Positions 1 to 8,231 of a stretch of 64,000 nucleotides of DNA are shown here, one piece after another (position 1 is the first letter of the stretch; the number at the start of each line of letters is the position of its first letter). This DNA is from Roseicella frigidaeris (GTDB lineage Bacteria; Pseudomonadota; Alphaproteobacteria; Acetobacterales; Acetobacteraceae): positions 124,843 through 188,842 of the forward strand of contig NZ_QLIX01000002.1 of the NCBI RefSeq assembly GCF_003258945.1, read 5' to 3'. The notes beneath the pieces are model-generated. The model did not search any database. It was given only the letters and a program-made list of their open reading frames with translations, and was not told the DNA's origin. Both the position numbers and the translations under genes were made by a program.

Positions 1-727
1 GCGCCCCGCCGAGCCGCCCGACATTGACGATGCGGCCGAGGATGGCGCAGGCGCGGAGATTGCCGTTGGCGAGCGGGCCCGAGACCTGGTCGACGATGAC
101 CTCGACGCCCTTGCCCTCCGTCGCTTCCAGCACGCGCTCGGGCCAGGCGGGGTCGCCGGTGTCGATGGCGAGGTCGCAGCCGAACTCGGCGAGGCGGGCG
201 CGCCGCGCCGGGTTGGTGGAACTGCCGAGCACGCGCTTCGCGCCCATGAGCTTGGCGATCTGCATCCCCATCAGCCCGACGCCCGAGCTGGCGCCCTGGA
301 TGAGGATGCTCTCGCCCCGCTGCAGCCCGCCATTGGTGACGACGGCGTCGTGCATGGTCTGCAGCGCGACGGGCAGGGTCGCCGCCTCCACCCAGCCCAT
401 GTTGCTGTCGGGCAGGGCGGCGCAGCGGCCCCAGTCGGCCAGGCCGTATTCGGCATAGCCTCCGGCGCCGCTCGCCATCACCCGCAGGCCGGGGCGGATG
501 TGGTCGGGCACCTCGGCGCCGACCGCGGCCACCTCGCCGGCGAACTCCATGCCGACGATGGTGCCGGCGCCGCCGATGCGGCCATGCGCCTGGCCGGCGG
601 CGACGCCTAGATCGGCGCGGTTCAGCCCGGCGGCGCGGATGCGCACCAGCACCTCCTGCGGCCCGGGCTTCGGCTCCGGCACCTCCTGCACCGCAACCCC
701 CGCGCTGGTGACGATGGCTGCCTTCAT
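1..727 (-). CDS. Zinc-independent MDR-family NAD(P)H:quinone oxidoreductase, C-terminus cut off
   Basis: Read on the minus strand from ATG at 727, the frame stays open to the window edge, so the C-terminus is missing. The protein starts MKAAIVTSAGVAVQEVPEPK and shows the GroES-like half of medium-chain dehydrogenases (LNRADLGVAAG, then GMEFAGEVAAVG). The nucleotide-binding half follows with LIQGASSGVGLMGMQIAK, a G-x-S-S-G-V-G dinucleotide fold. No structural or catalytic zinc-cysteine cluster is visible, which fits the quinone oxidoreductase (QOR/PIG3-like) branch. These enzymes use NADPH to reduce quinones or enones in the cytoplasm. The gene lies 39 bp from the next minus-strand gene. The exact substrate cannot be told from sequence. 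Confidence 0.85.
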   Translation of the reverse strand, partial: MKAAIVTSAGVAVQEVPEPKPGPQEVLVRIRAAGLNRADLGVAAGQAHGRIGGAGTIVGMEFAGEVAAVGAEVPDHIRPGLRVMASGAGGYAEYGLADWGRCAALPDSNMGWVEAATLPVALQTMHDAVVTNGGLQRGESILIQGASSGVGLMGMQIAKLMGAKRVLGSSTNPARRARLAEFGCDLAIDTGDPAWPERVLEATEGKGVEVIVDQVSGPLANGNLRACAILGRIVNVGRLGGA

Positions 728-766
728 GGCGCTCTCCCCCTCCGATCGATCGGGGGTGAGTGGACC

Positions 767-1195
767 TCAGAACCGCTTCGCGAACCAGTGGCGGGTCGCG
801 CCCGGCGGCATGTCCTCGAGGCGGCCCGCCTCGGCATAGCCGTGCCGGCGGTAGAAGCCCGGGGCCTGGAAGGACCAGGTGTGGAGATGCACGCCGCGGC
901 AGCCGGCCTCCCGCGCCAGCGCCTCCGCCGCCGCCAGCAGCGCCTGCCCGGTGCCCTGCCGGCGCCGCGCCTCCGCCACCCAGAGCCAGTCGAGATAGAG
1001 CCAGCCCTGGGCCAGGCGGCAGCGGGCGCCGCCGAGCAGCGTCCCGCCGGGGTCGCGGGCCAGGATCCAGCGCTGCCGCCGCGGCAGGCGCGGCCCGTGC
1101 GCGGCGCGGTTATGGGCGGCGAGACCCCCGCCGATGGCCCGCCGGTCCGCCGGGGCGGGGGCGGCGGTGACCTCGAGGCGGAGGCCGGCCGTCAC
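767..1195 (-). CDS. GNAT-family N-acetyltransferase (downstream copy of a tandem pair)
   Basis: A 142-residue single-domain GNAT protein. The acetyl-CoA binding segment is visible at WVAEARRRQGTGQALLAAAE (R/Q-x-x-G-x-G/A type), preceded by the beta-4 strand LYLDWLW. The C-terminus reads SFQAPGFYRRHGYAEAGRLEDMP, typical of GNATs that end with an F/Y-Y-x-x-x-G-F/Y motif. The ATG overlaps the stop of the upstream gene (ATGA, 1192-1195), so the two are probably translationally coupled. It is clearly paralogous to that neighbour: equal length and an aligned C-terminal block. The family acetylates amines of small molecules or protein N-termini; the substrate is unknown. Confidence 0.9.
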   Translation of the reverse strand: MTAGLRLEVTAAPAPADRRAIGGGLAAHNRAAHGPRLPRRQRWILARDPGGTLLGGARCRLAQGWLYLDWLWVAEARRRQGTGQALLAAAEALAREAGCRGVHLHTWSFQAPGFYRRHGYAEAGRLEDMPPGATRHWFAKRF

Positions 1196-1620
1196 AGCGC
1201 CTTGCGGAACCAGACCCGGGAATGGCCGCGCGGCATGTGGTCGAGCCGGCCGAACTCGGCATAGCCGTTGCGCTCCCAGAAGCCGGGGGCCTGGAAGCTG
1301 AAGGTGTCGGTGTAGGCGTCGGTGCAGCCGCGCTGGCGGGCGATCTCCTCGGCCCGCCGCAGCAGCTCCGAGCCCAGCCCCTGGCCGCGGGTGTCGCGGG
1401 CCAGCCAGAGCCAGTCGATGAACAGCCAGTGCCAGTAGGTGAGGCCGAGCAGCCCGCCGCGCACGGTCTCCCCGGCATCGCGGGCGAGGACGGTCACCGG
1501 CTCGCGGTCATAGGGGCCGCCCATTTCCTGGTTGAAGGCGTGCAGGCCGCGCTGGATCGCCGCCACCGCCTCCATCTCCGGGTAGTCGTCCTCGCTGATC
1601 TCGATGCCGTCGATGCTCAT
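1192..1620 (-). CDS. GNAT-family N-acetyltransferase (upstream copy of a tandem pair)
   Basis: A 142-residue GNAT protein. I use the ATG at 1620 (MSIDGIEISEDDYPEMEAV) because homology to the downstream copy begins there and residues encoded further upstream look like non-coding GC-rich sequence. The acetyl-CoA loop is WLARDTRGQGLGSELLRRAE, and the C-terminal signature is SFQAPGFWERNGYAEFGRLD. The pair shares TxSFQAPGF, the G-Y-A-E core and the R-L-x-x-M-P ending, so it arose by tandem duplication. The stop overlaps the ATG of the downstream copy. Cytoplasmic; substrate unknown. Confidence 0.9.
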   Translation of the reverse strand: MSIDGIEISEDDYPEMEAVAAIQRGLHAFNQEMGGPYDREPVTVLARDAGETVRGGLLGLTYWHWLFIDWLWLARDTRGQGLGSELLRRAEEIARQRGCTDAYTDTFSFQAPGFWERNGYAEFGRLDHMPRGHSRVWFRKAL

Positions 1621-1694
1621 GGGGCAGGGAAGGTCCCGATCCGGTTGCGCTGGCCGAACGCATGGTGCGGCCAGGATGTTGCGCCTTTGCTGCG

Positions 1695-2156
1695 TCAGCC
1701 GCCGAATCGACCCGCGGCGGCGATGGCCACGGTCAGCAGGCCGAGGCCGCAATTGAGGAGGATAAGCTGGCGGACCCGGTCCATCTCCGTCGCCGCGGCG
1801 GCGAGGTCGGCGCGCGCGCGGGCCGCCCGGAAGGCCTTCCAGGGGCCGGTGGCGAGGGCGAGGACGATGCCGGCCATCGCCAGGGCCAGCATGTGCATGG
1901 CGTGGATGTGCCAGCCGGCGCCGGCGAAGCCGCCATACCAGCCGAAGAGCAGCGCGTAGCCGGTCAGCAGCATGGCCGGCATGGCGTGCCAGACGAGGCG
2001 GAGGAAGCGCCGCAGCGCCTCCTCGTGCACCGCGAGGCGCTGCGCCGGCTCGAGGCGGGCGAGGGCGGGCCGCAGCGCCAGCAGCGCGAAGGCCATGCCG
2101 CCGACCCAGAGCACGGCGCCGAGCAGGTGCAGGACATAGAGCAGCGTGCCGAGCAT
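1695..2156 (-). CDS. CopD-family integral membrane protein
   Basis: A 153-residue protein with about four hydrophobic helices: roughly residues 3-27, 57-75, 84-106 and 130-148. The start (MLGTLLYVLHLLGAVLWVGG) carries the H-x-L-x-x-x-x-W-x-G-G signature of CopD/YgaP-like membrane proteins. Further histidines sit at HAMPAML and WHIHAMHML. The CopD domain is associated with copper uptake or resistance, or with heme-binding membrane proteins, but single-domain copies are usually uncharacterised. The gene ends 75 bp before the GNAT pair and begins 6 bp after the stop of the ParA-like gene on the same strand, so parA-copD-GNAT-GNAT could be one transcript. Confidence 0.75.
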   Translation of the reverse strand: MLGTLLYVLHLLGAVLWVGGMAFALLALRPALARLEPAQRLAVHEEALRRFLRLVWHAMPAMLLTGYALLFGWYGGFAGAGWHIHAMHMLALAMAGIVLALATGPWKAFRAARARADLAAAATEMDRVRQLILLNCGLGLLTVAIAAAGRFGG

Positions 2157-2162
2157 GGCGCC

Positions 2163-2801
2163 TCAGCCCCGCCGGCCGAGGGCGATGATCGCCGCCGCGA
2201 CGGCGCGGATCTCGGCCGCCGCCGGGCTCCTCGGCGCCGCCTCGGTCACCGCCAGCCCGTCGAGGAAGGCATTGGCGAACTGCACCCGGTTGCCGAGGCT
2301 GGGGCCGAGCACGGCGACGCCCTGCTCCTCCAGCGCGGCGAGGATGCGGCTCTTCAGCCGCCCCTGCGCCGGGGCGCGGTTCAGCACCGCGGCGACCCGC
2401 CGCCGCTCCTCCCTCGCCAGCTTCAGCGTCGCCTCCGAGGCCCAGAGATCGGCCGGCGAGGGCTGCAGCGGCATCAGCACCAGGTCGGCGGTGCGGATGG
2501 CGAGCTTGGCCTCGGTGTCGGCATGCGGCGGGGTGTCGAGGATCACGTAGTCATGCGTCGGCCGCAGCCGGTCGAGCGTCGCCGGCACGCGCCAGCCCGC
2601 GGCGGTGTCGAAATCGAGCCGGTGCGCCCGCTCGCCGCGCCGGGCGCGCTCGGCATGCCAGCGGGCGAGGGAGGCCTGCGGGTCGATGTCGAGCAGGGCG
2701 ACGCGGTGGCCCTCCTCGGCCAGCGCCGCCGCCAGGTTGGCCGCCACGGTCGATTTCCCGGCGCCGCCCTTCTGCTGCGCCACCGCCACCACATAGGCCA
2801 T
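2163..2801 (-). CDS. ParA/MinD-superfamily P-loop ATPase
   Basis: A 212-residue protein. The chosen start is ATG at 2801 (MAYVVAVAQQKGGAGKST), because the deviant Walker A K-G-G-x-G-K-S-T must lie close to the N-terminus in this family. Residues 11-18 are KGGAGKST, including the signature lysine K11. ALLDIDPQASLARW is the switch I region, and YVILDTPPH is Walker B-like. It is short and has no N-terminal HTH, so it resembles orphan ParA proteins rather than chromosomal ParA; no parB or parS-like gene is adjacent. Such ATPases form dynamic dimers on DNA or membrane to position cargo. The cargo here is unknown. It is transcribed divergently from nnrD across 127 bp. Confidence 0.85.
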   Translation of the reverse strand: MAYVVAVAQQKGGAGKSTVAANLAAALAEEGHRVALLDIDPQASLARWHAERARRGERAHRLDFDTAAGWRVPATLDRLRPTHDYVILDTPPHADTEAKLAIRTADLVLMPLQPSPADLWASEATLKLAREERRRVAAVLNRAPAQGRLKSRILAALEEQGVAVLGPSLGNRVQFANAFLDGLAVTEAAPRSPAAAEIRAVAAAIIALGRRG

Positions 2802-2928
2802 ATCCCCGACTCCGCCCCTGCCGGGCGGGAGGCTAGCCCGGATCGCGCGGGAGTCCGAAGCTCGCGCCTGCAACCGGGCCGCTGCGCCGCCGCTTTGCTG
2901 CCCCGATGCCGCGCCGAGGAGCCCCGCC

Positions 2929-4362
2929 ATGCCCCTGCCGCCCCGCCTGGAGCTGCTGACGCCCGAGGAGATGGGCCGCGCCGATGCGCTGGCGATCGCC
3001 GCCGGCATCCCCGGCCCCGATCTCATGGCGGCGGCCGGGCGGGCGGTGGCGCGGGCGGCGATGCGGCGCTTCCGGCCCTGCCGCACCCTGGTGCTGGCCG
3101 GGCCGGGCAACAACGGCGGCGATGGCTATGTCGCGGCGCGGCTGCTGGAGCAGGCGGGCTGGCCGGTCGCGGTCGCGGCGCTGGCGCCGCCGCGGCCGGG
3201 CAGCGACGCGGCGCTCGCCGCCGCGGCCTGGCGCGGCCCGATGCTGGCGTTCGACGCCGCCGAGGCGGGGCGCGCCGAACTCGTCATCGACGCGGTCTTC
3301 GGCGCCGGCCTGGCGCGGCCGGTGGAGGGGCGGGCCGCCGCGGTGCTGCGGGCGGTGCGGGCGCCAATCCTCGCCATCGACGTCCCCTCCGGCCTCGACG
3401 GCGCCACCGGCCAGGTGCGCGGCCTCGCGCCGCAGGCGGCGCTGACCGTCACCTTCTTCCGCCTCAAGCCCGGGCATCTGCTGCTGCCGGGGCGGGGGCT
3501 CTGCGGCGAGACGCTGCTGGCCGATATCGGCCTGCCGGAGTCGGTGCTGGCCCGGCTGGCGCCGCGCGCCTTCCGCAACGCGCCCGGCCCCTGGCGGCCG
3601 CCCGCCTTCGGCGCCGAGGCGCACAAATACAGCCGCGGCCACCTGACCATCCTCGCCGGCGGCGAGATGACCGGCGCCGCCCGCCTCGCCGCCGGCGCCG
3701 CGCATCGCGCCGGGGCCGGGCTGGTGACGATCCTCGCGCCCGATGCCGCCGCCGCGGCGCTCTACCGCGCCGGCGATCCGGGGACGATCGTCAGCGAGGC
3801 CGGGCTCGACGCCCTGCTCGGGGATGAGCGGCGGCAGGTCTGGCTGATCGGGCCGGGCCTGCCCGGCGATGCGGCGACGCGCGCCGCGCTCGGCCGGCTG
3901 CTCGCGGCCGGGCGGCGGGTGGTGGCGGATGCCGGCGCGCTCACCGCCTGCGCCGGCGATCCCGGCGCGCTCGCCGGCGCCGCGGTGCTGACGCCGCATG
4001 CCGGCGAGTTCGCCCGCGTCTTCGGCCCGGTCGGCGCGGACAAGCCGGCTGCCGCCCGCGCCGCCGCCGCGGCGACCGGGGCGGTGCTGCTGCTAAAGGG
4101 CGCCGACACCGTCATCGCCGCGCCGGACGGGCGCCTCGCCATCAACGACAACGCGCCGCCGAGCCTGGCGACGGGCGGCACCGGCGACGTGCTGGCCGGC
4201 ACCATCGCGGCGCTGCTGGCGCAGGGGATGCCGGGCTTCGAGGCGGCCTGCTGCGGCGCCTGGGCGCAGGGCGAGGCGGCGCGGCGCCACGGGCCCGGCC
4301 TGGTGGCCGAGGATCTGATCACGCTCCTGCCAAGCGCGCTGAAATCAGCGCGCGTCAACTGA
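2929..4362 (+). CDS. nnrD: Bifunctional NAD(P)HX epimerase / ADP- or ATP-dependent NAD(P)HX dehydratase
   Basis: A 477-residue two-domain metabolite-repair enzyme that restores hydrated NADH or NADPH. Residues 1 to about 215 form the YjeF_N epimerase domain, with the PGNNGGDGYVAARLL motif near residue 62 and AILAIDVPSGLDGATG. Residues from about 225 form the ribokinase-like dehydratase, with KYSRGHLTILAGG, VLTPHAGEFAR, VLLLKGADTVIA and the nucleotide/catalytic motif TGGTGDVLAGTIAALL. The overall length matches the fused YjeF/Nnr proteins of bacteria. It stands alone between a divergent parA-like gene and malonyl-CoA decarboxylase. Cytoplasmic. The fused protein is also called nnr or yjeF. Confidence 0.95.
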   Translation: MPLPPRLELLTPEEMGRADALAIAAGIPGPDLMAAAGRAVARAAMRRFRPCRTLVLAGPGNNGGDGYVAARLLEQAGWPVAVAALAPPRPGSDAALAAAAWRGPMLAFDAAEAGRAELVIDAVFGAGLARPVEGRAAAVLRAVRAPILAIDVPSGLDGATGQVRGLAPQAALTVTFFRLKPGHLLLPGRGLCGETLLADIGLPESVLARLAPRAFRNAPGPWRPPAFGAEAHKYSRGHLTILAGGEMTGAARLAAGAAHRAGAGLVTILAPDAAAAALYRAGDPGTIVSEAGLDALLGDERRQVWLIGPGLPGDAATRAALGRLLAAGRRVVADAGALTACAGDPGALAGAAVLTPHAGEFARVFGPVGADKPAAARAAAAATGAVLLLKGADTVIAAPDGRLAINDNAPPSLATGGTGDVLAGTIAALLAQGMPGFEAACCGAWAQGEAARRHGPGLVAEDLITLLPSALKSARVN

Positions 4363-4427
4363 AGGGTGTCTCCCCAATCGCGCCGGGTTTCACCATGTTA
4401 CCCGGGCTGCCGCGGAGAGAGTGACGC

Positions 4428-5909
4428 ATGTCCGACCTAGCCCTCGAGACCGGCCTGCTGGACCGTGCGCTGCGCCGGGTCACCAGCCTCTGGCGCGACA
4501 TGGCGGAGCGGGTCGTCGGCGGCGAGGCGGAGAGCATCGCCGAGCAGATGCGGGCCTGCCTCGATGGCCGCGGCGGCGAGGTCTCGGCCCGCAACCGCGC
4601 CGCTCGGCTGGCGCGCGACTACCTGGCGCTCGATGCCGCGGGCCGGGTCGGCTTCCTCCGCGACCTCGCCGGTTTCGACAGCGACGAGGCCGGGCTGGAT
4701 TACGCGATCGACCGGCTGGCCAAGGCGGTGGGCCCGGCGGAGCGGGCGGCGGCCAAGACCCGGCTGCGCCGGGCGCTGGAGCCGCCGCGCAGCCGGCTGC
4801 TGACCCAGTTCACCGCCATCCCGGACGGCATGAAATTCCTCGTCGAGCTGCGCGCCGAGCTGCTGCAGGCCGCCGGCAAGGACGCGCTGCTGCAGGCGCT
4901 GGAGACCGACCTCAAGGGGCTGCTGGCGAGCTGGTTCGATGTCGGCTTCCTCGAGCTGCGGCGGATCGACTGGCACTCGCCGGCGGCGCTGCTGGAGAAG
5001 CTGGTGCGCTACGAGGCGGTGCACCGCATCCGCACCTGGCGCGACCTGAAGAACCGGCTGGACAGCGACCGCCGCTGCTACGCCTTCTTCCATCCGCGCA
5101 TGCCGGAGGAGCCGCTGATCTTCGTCGAGGTGGCGCTGGTCAAGGGCATGGCGGACAGCGTGCAGCGGCTGCTCGACGAGAAGGCGCCGGTGCTCGACCC
5201 CGGCCAGGCGGACACCGCCATCTTCTACTCCATCAACAACTGCCAGCGCGGGCTGGACGGCATCTCCTTCGGCAATTTCCTGATCAAGCGCGTGGTCTCG
5301 CTGCTGCAGGAGGAACTGAAGAACATCCGGTCCTTCGCCACCCTCTCGCCGATCCCCGGCTTCGGCCGCTGGCTGACGGCGCAGCTCGCCGATGGCGATC
5401 CGGCGCTGATCGAGGAGGAGCAGGCGGCGGCGCTGCGCCAGCTTCTCCCGGCGAGCCTCGCCCTGCCGGCGCCCCAGGCCGGGGCGGGCGAGGGGGCGGG
5501 CCAAGGGGCGGGCGAGCGGACGGGCGGGCCGCCCATGGCCGAGACGCCGGTGCAGACCCTGGCCCGGGTGCTGGCCCGCCGCGGCTGGCAGCGCGAGGAG
5601 GCGGCGGCGCGGATCCTCGAGCCGCTGCTGCTGCGCGCCTGCGCCCGCTACCTGCTGCAGGAATCCGCCAAGGGCCGGGCGAGGCGGGCGCGCGACCCGG
5701 TGGCGCATTTCCACCTCTCCAACGGGGCGCGGGTCGAGCGGCTGAACTGGAAGGGCGATGTCAGCGAGAAGGGGCTGAAGGAGAGCTTCGGGCTGATGGT
5801 GAACTACCTCTACGACCCGGCCCGGATCGAGGAGTACCATGAGGAGTATGTGGGCGAGGGCCGCCGCCCCGCCTCGGCGGCGCTGCGCAAGCTGGCGCGC
5901 AGCGGCTAG
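4428..5909 (+). CDS. Malonyl-CoA decarboxylase
   Basis: A 493-residue protein of the MCD family (MatA/MLYCD), which converts malonyl-CoA to acetyl-CoA and CO2. An N-terminal helical domain (residues about 1-150) precedes the acetyltransferase-like catalytic domain. Conserved blocks are HRIRTWRDLKNRLDSDRRC, FHPRMPEEPLIFVEVAL, AIFYSINNCQRGLDGISFGN and SFATLSPIPGFGRWL. The C-terminal block is HFHLSNGARVERLNW, in which His429 matches the family's catalytic histidine. A Gly/Ala/Gln-rich low-complexity stretch at about residues 348-366 lies between conserved blocks and is probably a flexible linker. No mat-operon partners (malonyl-CoA synthetase, dicarboxylate transporter) are adjacent, so it may act in malonyl-CoA homeostasis. 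The ATG follows GGAGAGAG at a usual distance. Confidence 0.93.
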   Translation: MSDLALETGLLDRALRRVTSLWRDMAERVVGGEAESIAEQMRACLDGRGGEVSARNRAARLARDYLALDAAGRVGFLRDLAGFDSDEAGLDYAIDRLAKAVGPAERAAAKTRLRRALEPPRSRLLTQFTAIPDGMKFLVELRAELLQAAGKDALLQALETDLKGLLASWFDVGFLELRRIDWHSPAALLEKLVRYEAVHRIRTWRDLKNRLDSDRRCYAFFHPRMPEEPLIFVEVALVKGMADSVQRLLDEKAPVLDPGQADTAIFYSINNCQRGLDGISFGNFLIKRVVSLLQEELKNIRSFATLSPIPGFGRWLTAQLADGDPALIEEEQAAALRQLLPASLALPAPQAGAGEGAGQGAGERTGGPPMAETPVQTLARVLARRGWQREEAAARILEPLLLRACARYLLQESAKGRARRARDPVAHFHLSNGARVERLNWKGDVSEKGLKESFGLMVNYLYDPARIEEYHEEYVGEGRRPASAALRKLARSG

Positions 5910-5922
5910 CCGGCGGCGGCCT

Positions 5923-7407
5923 TCAGGCGGGCATCCAATTGCCGTGCAGCCCGTGCGGCACCCGGCAGGGCAGCGAGATTTCCGCCACCGGCTCGCCGCC
6001 GAGGTCGCGGGCCTCGAGCAACACCGCGCGGCTGCGGTCCGCGGCGCGGTCGTAGACATAGGTCAGCAGCCAGCCATCGCCCTCCTCGGTGCCGCCCGGC
6101 CGCGGCAGGAAGACGGGCTCGTCCACCTCCTGGCCCGGGCCGAAATCCCGCACCACCACCCGGCCGGCCGCGAGGTCGTGGCAGGCGAGGCCGGCGAAGC
6201 CGTGCCGGTCGGCCTCCGCGCCGGTCCGCACCGGCAGCCAGCCATGGCGGTTGGCGAGACCGGCGCGGCGGGGGTCGATGCGCGGGAACTCGCCCGTCCG
6301 GTCATCGAGCTGCCGCTCCCGCGCCGTGCCGGTGCCGAGATCGAGCGTCAGCCGCCAGAGGCTGGCCCCGATCGGCGCGCCGGTGCCGGGCAGGGCCGGG
6401 TAGCGCAGATGGTCGATGTGGATCCCCTCCGCCGCCTCATGGGCGTTCATGAAGTGGAAGGTGAAGAAGGGATCGGCGGCGAACCAGCGCAGCGGCGCCG
6501 CCGGATCGGCGCGGTCCAGCACCGCGATGCGGGTGCCGAGATCGGGCGCCCAGCGGATCGGGCCCGCCAGCGTGCCATCGGGCCGCGGCCCTGCGCCGCT
6601 GGGCTCGAGCAGCAGCGGGCAGAGCACGAAGACGGCGTGCCGCGCGGTGCAGACGAAATCATGCACCATGTAGGGGCGATCGACCGAGAGCACGTCCATG
6701 CGGGCGAGGCGGCCCGCCGGATCGACGCTGCCGAAGCTGAGGAAGGGCGGGCGCGGCGCGTAGCGGATGATGAGCATCTCGCCGGTCGCCGGGTCGAATT
6801 TCGGATGCGCCGTCATCGCGCCCCGCAGCCTGCCGTCGAAATCGTGGCGGCCGAGCGTCTCCAGCCGCTCGTCCAGCGCATGGGGCAGGCCGCCCTCCCA
6901 GAGGGCGAGGATGCGCCCGGCATGGCGGACGACATTGGTGTTGGCGAGGTTCTTGATCGGCCCCGGCTCGACCTCGGGCCCGGCCAGCGCCGGATCGACC
7001 GGCACCGGGCGCAGCAGGCTGCCGTAGAGGGCGCGGCCGGCCCGGCGCTCGGCCCGCAGCCCGGCCGTGGCGACGAAGCGGTTGGCATAGGCGACGCGGC
7101 CCTCGGCGAAGCGCAGCGCATGGATCATGCCGTCGCCGTCCCAGGGATAGGCGTAGGCGATCGGCGGGAAGGCCGGGTTAGGCCCGTTGCGCAGCCAGGT
7201 GCCGGCCAGCTCGGGCGGGATGCGGCCGCGCATCGGCAGGGCGTGCAGGTCGAGCTCCTCGGCGACCGGGGCGTAGCCATGGCTGAGATGGTCGAGATCC
7301 ATGGGGGCGGCGGCGGGGGGCTGGGGCGCGGTCCCGGCGCCGGCCGGCAGGGCGGCGAGGGGCGCGAGGCTGGCGGCATGCAGCAGATGGCGGCGGCTCA
7401 GGGGCAT
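5923..7407 (-). CDS. Carotenoid oxygenase / lignostilbene dioxygenase-family protein with a signal sequence
   Basis: A 494-residue non-heme iron dioxygenase of the RPE65/CCO family, which cleaves a conjugated C=C bond. The four iron-ligand histidines are visible: His201 (TAHPKFDP), His249 (YMVHDF), His318 (FTFHFMN) and His488 (GLHGNW, near the C-terminus). The start ATG at 7407 has GGAGGA six bases upstream and begins MPLSRRHLLHAASLAPLAAL, a twin-arginine-like S-R-R-x-L-L plus hydrophobic stretch ending at PAGAG. Export would be unusual for the family. The gene lies 98 bp downstream of a tetR gene on the same strand, and an inverted repeat sits directly in front of it. The substrate could be an apocarotenoid or a lignin-derived stilbene. 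Confidence 0.9.
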   Translation of the reverse strand: MPLSRRHLLHAASLAPLAALPAGAGTAPQPPAAAPMDLDHLSHGYAPVAEELDLHALPMRGRIPPELAGTWLRNGPNPAFPPIAYAYPWDGDGMIHALRFAEGRVAYANRFVATAGLRAERRAGRALYGSLLRPVPVDPALAGPEVEPGPIKNLANTNVVRHAGRILALWEGGLPHALDERLETLGRHDFDGRLRGAMTAHPKFDPATGEMLIIRYAPRPPFLSFGSVDPAGRLARMDVLSVDRPYMVHDFVCTARHAVFVLCPLLLEPSGAGPRPDGTLAGPIRWAPDLGTRIAVLDRADPAAPLRWFAADPFFTFHFMNAHEAAEGIHIDHLRYPALPGTGAPIGASLWRLTLDLGTGTARERQLDDRTGEFPRIDPRRAGLANRHGWLPVRTGAEADRHGFAGLACHDLAAGRVVVRDFGPGQEVDEPVFLPRPGGTEEGDGWLLTYVYDRAADRSRAVLLEARDLGGEPVAEISLPCRVPHGLHGNWMPA

Positions 7408-7432
7408 GGCGGCTCCTCCACGGGCAGAAAAA

Positions 7433-7445
7433 AAGTAATTCACTT
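7433..7445. promoter_or_regulatory. Imperfect palindrome, likely TetR operator
   Basis: The sequence AAGTAATTCACTT is an inverted repeat of the form AAGT-n-A-n-T-n-ACTT. It lies in an AT-rich patch that stands out from its surroundings, 26 bp upstream of the carotenoid oxygenase start and just after the tetR stop. On the minus strand it reads AAGTGAATTACTT and would overlap the promoter or leader of the oxygenase gene. TetR-family repressors typically bind such palindromes next to the gene they control. Binding is inferred. Confidence 0.5.
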
Positions 7446-7505
7446 ACACTTTCGGCGTCAAGCCTGCGGCGCGGCCCTGCGCTGCGTCGGCAGGGGAGGC
7501 GCGGA

Positions 7506-8108
7506 TCAGGCCTCGGCGGGGGCCTCGGCGGCCAGGCCACGCAGCAGCCGGCCGACGCCGCGATCGAGCAATTGCTCGGCCGGCAGGGCCAGCTGCCCGG
7601 CCCGCTCCAGGCTGGCGAGGCCATGGCTGATCGCCCAGACCTGCAGGGCGATCTCGGTCGCCGCGCCGGGGCCGATGCCCAGCGCCGCGAGCGCCTCGCC
7701 GAGCGGCGGGCTGTCCGGCCTCCGGTCCGGCAGCGGCGGCGGGGCGGGCGCGGCGCCGGCGCGGAACAGGGCGAGGTAGTGCCCCGGCGCCTCGCGGGCG
7801 AAGGCGAGATAGGCCTGGCCGACCCGGAGGAAGGCGGCGCCCGGCTCCGGCCGGCCATCGCCCCAGGCGGCCGCCAGCCGCGCGTTCAGCATCGCCAGGG
7901 CCCGCTGCGCCAGGGCCTCGAGCAGCGCCGCCTTGTCGGCGAAATGCTTGTAGGGGGCGGAGGCGGAGACGCCGCAGGCGCGGGCGGCGTCGAGCATCGA
8001 GAAGCCCTCCGGCCCGCGCTCGGCGACCAGCGCCGCGGCGGCATCGAGCAGCGCCGGCTGCAGGTTGCCATGGTGGTAGGAGCGGCGGGCTTTCGCGGGC
8101 GGGGCCAT
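7506..8108 (-). CDS. TetR/AcrR-family transcriptional regulator
   Basis: A 200-residue regulator starting MAPPAKARRSYHHGNLQPAL. Residues about 10-57 form the TetR HTH: SYHHGNLQPALLDAAAALV, then GFSMLDAARACGVSASAPYKHF. The Y-H-H-G-N-L opening and the W-x-x-x-H-G element (VWAISHGLASLE, about residues 164-175) mark the subgroup with a C-terminal WHG domain. It is followed on the same strand by the carotenoid-oxygenase gene, with a palindrome between them, so it probably controls that gene in response to a hydrophobic ligand. It is divergent from the AceE-like gene across 123 bp, which it could also affect. Confidence 0.9.
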   Translation of the reverse strand: MAPPAKARRSYHHGNLQPALLDAAAALVAERGPEGFSMLDAARACGVSASAPYKHFADKAALLEALAQRALAMLNARLAAAWGDGRPEPGAAFLRVGQAYLAFAREAPGHYLALFRAGAAPAPPPLPDRRPDSPPLGEALAALGIGPGAATEIALQVWAISHGLASLERAGQLALPAEQLLDRGVGRLLRGLAAEAPAEA

Positions 8109-8231
8109 GGCGCGGGGATATCACGCCGGGCCGCCAGGCCCTATGCTCGCGCCGTCGCCCCCTTGGCGCGGCGCAAGAAAAGCCGGCCGCCGGCCCCGCG
8201 CCGGGGCGGCCGGCCTGGAGGGAGTCCCGCC

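Noticed and set aside
1662-3827. A plus-strand open frame of about 720 codons over the copD- and parA-like genes and the start of nnrD
   Set aside because: The minus-strand CopD-like and ParA-like proteins and the nnrD frame have clear family motifs; this frame is Arg/Ala-rich noise.
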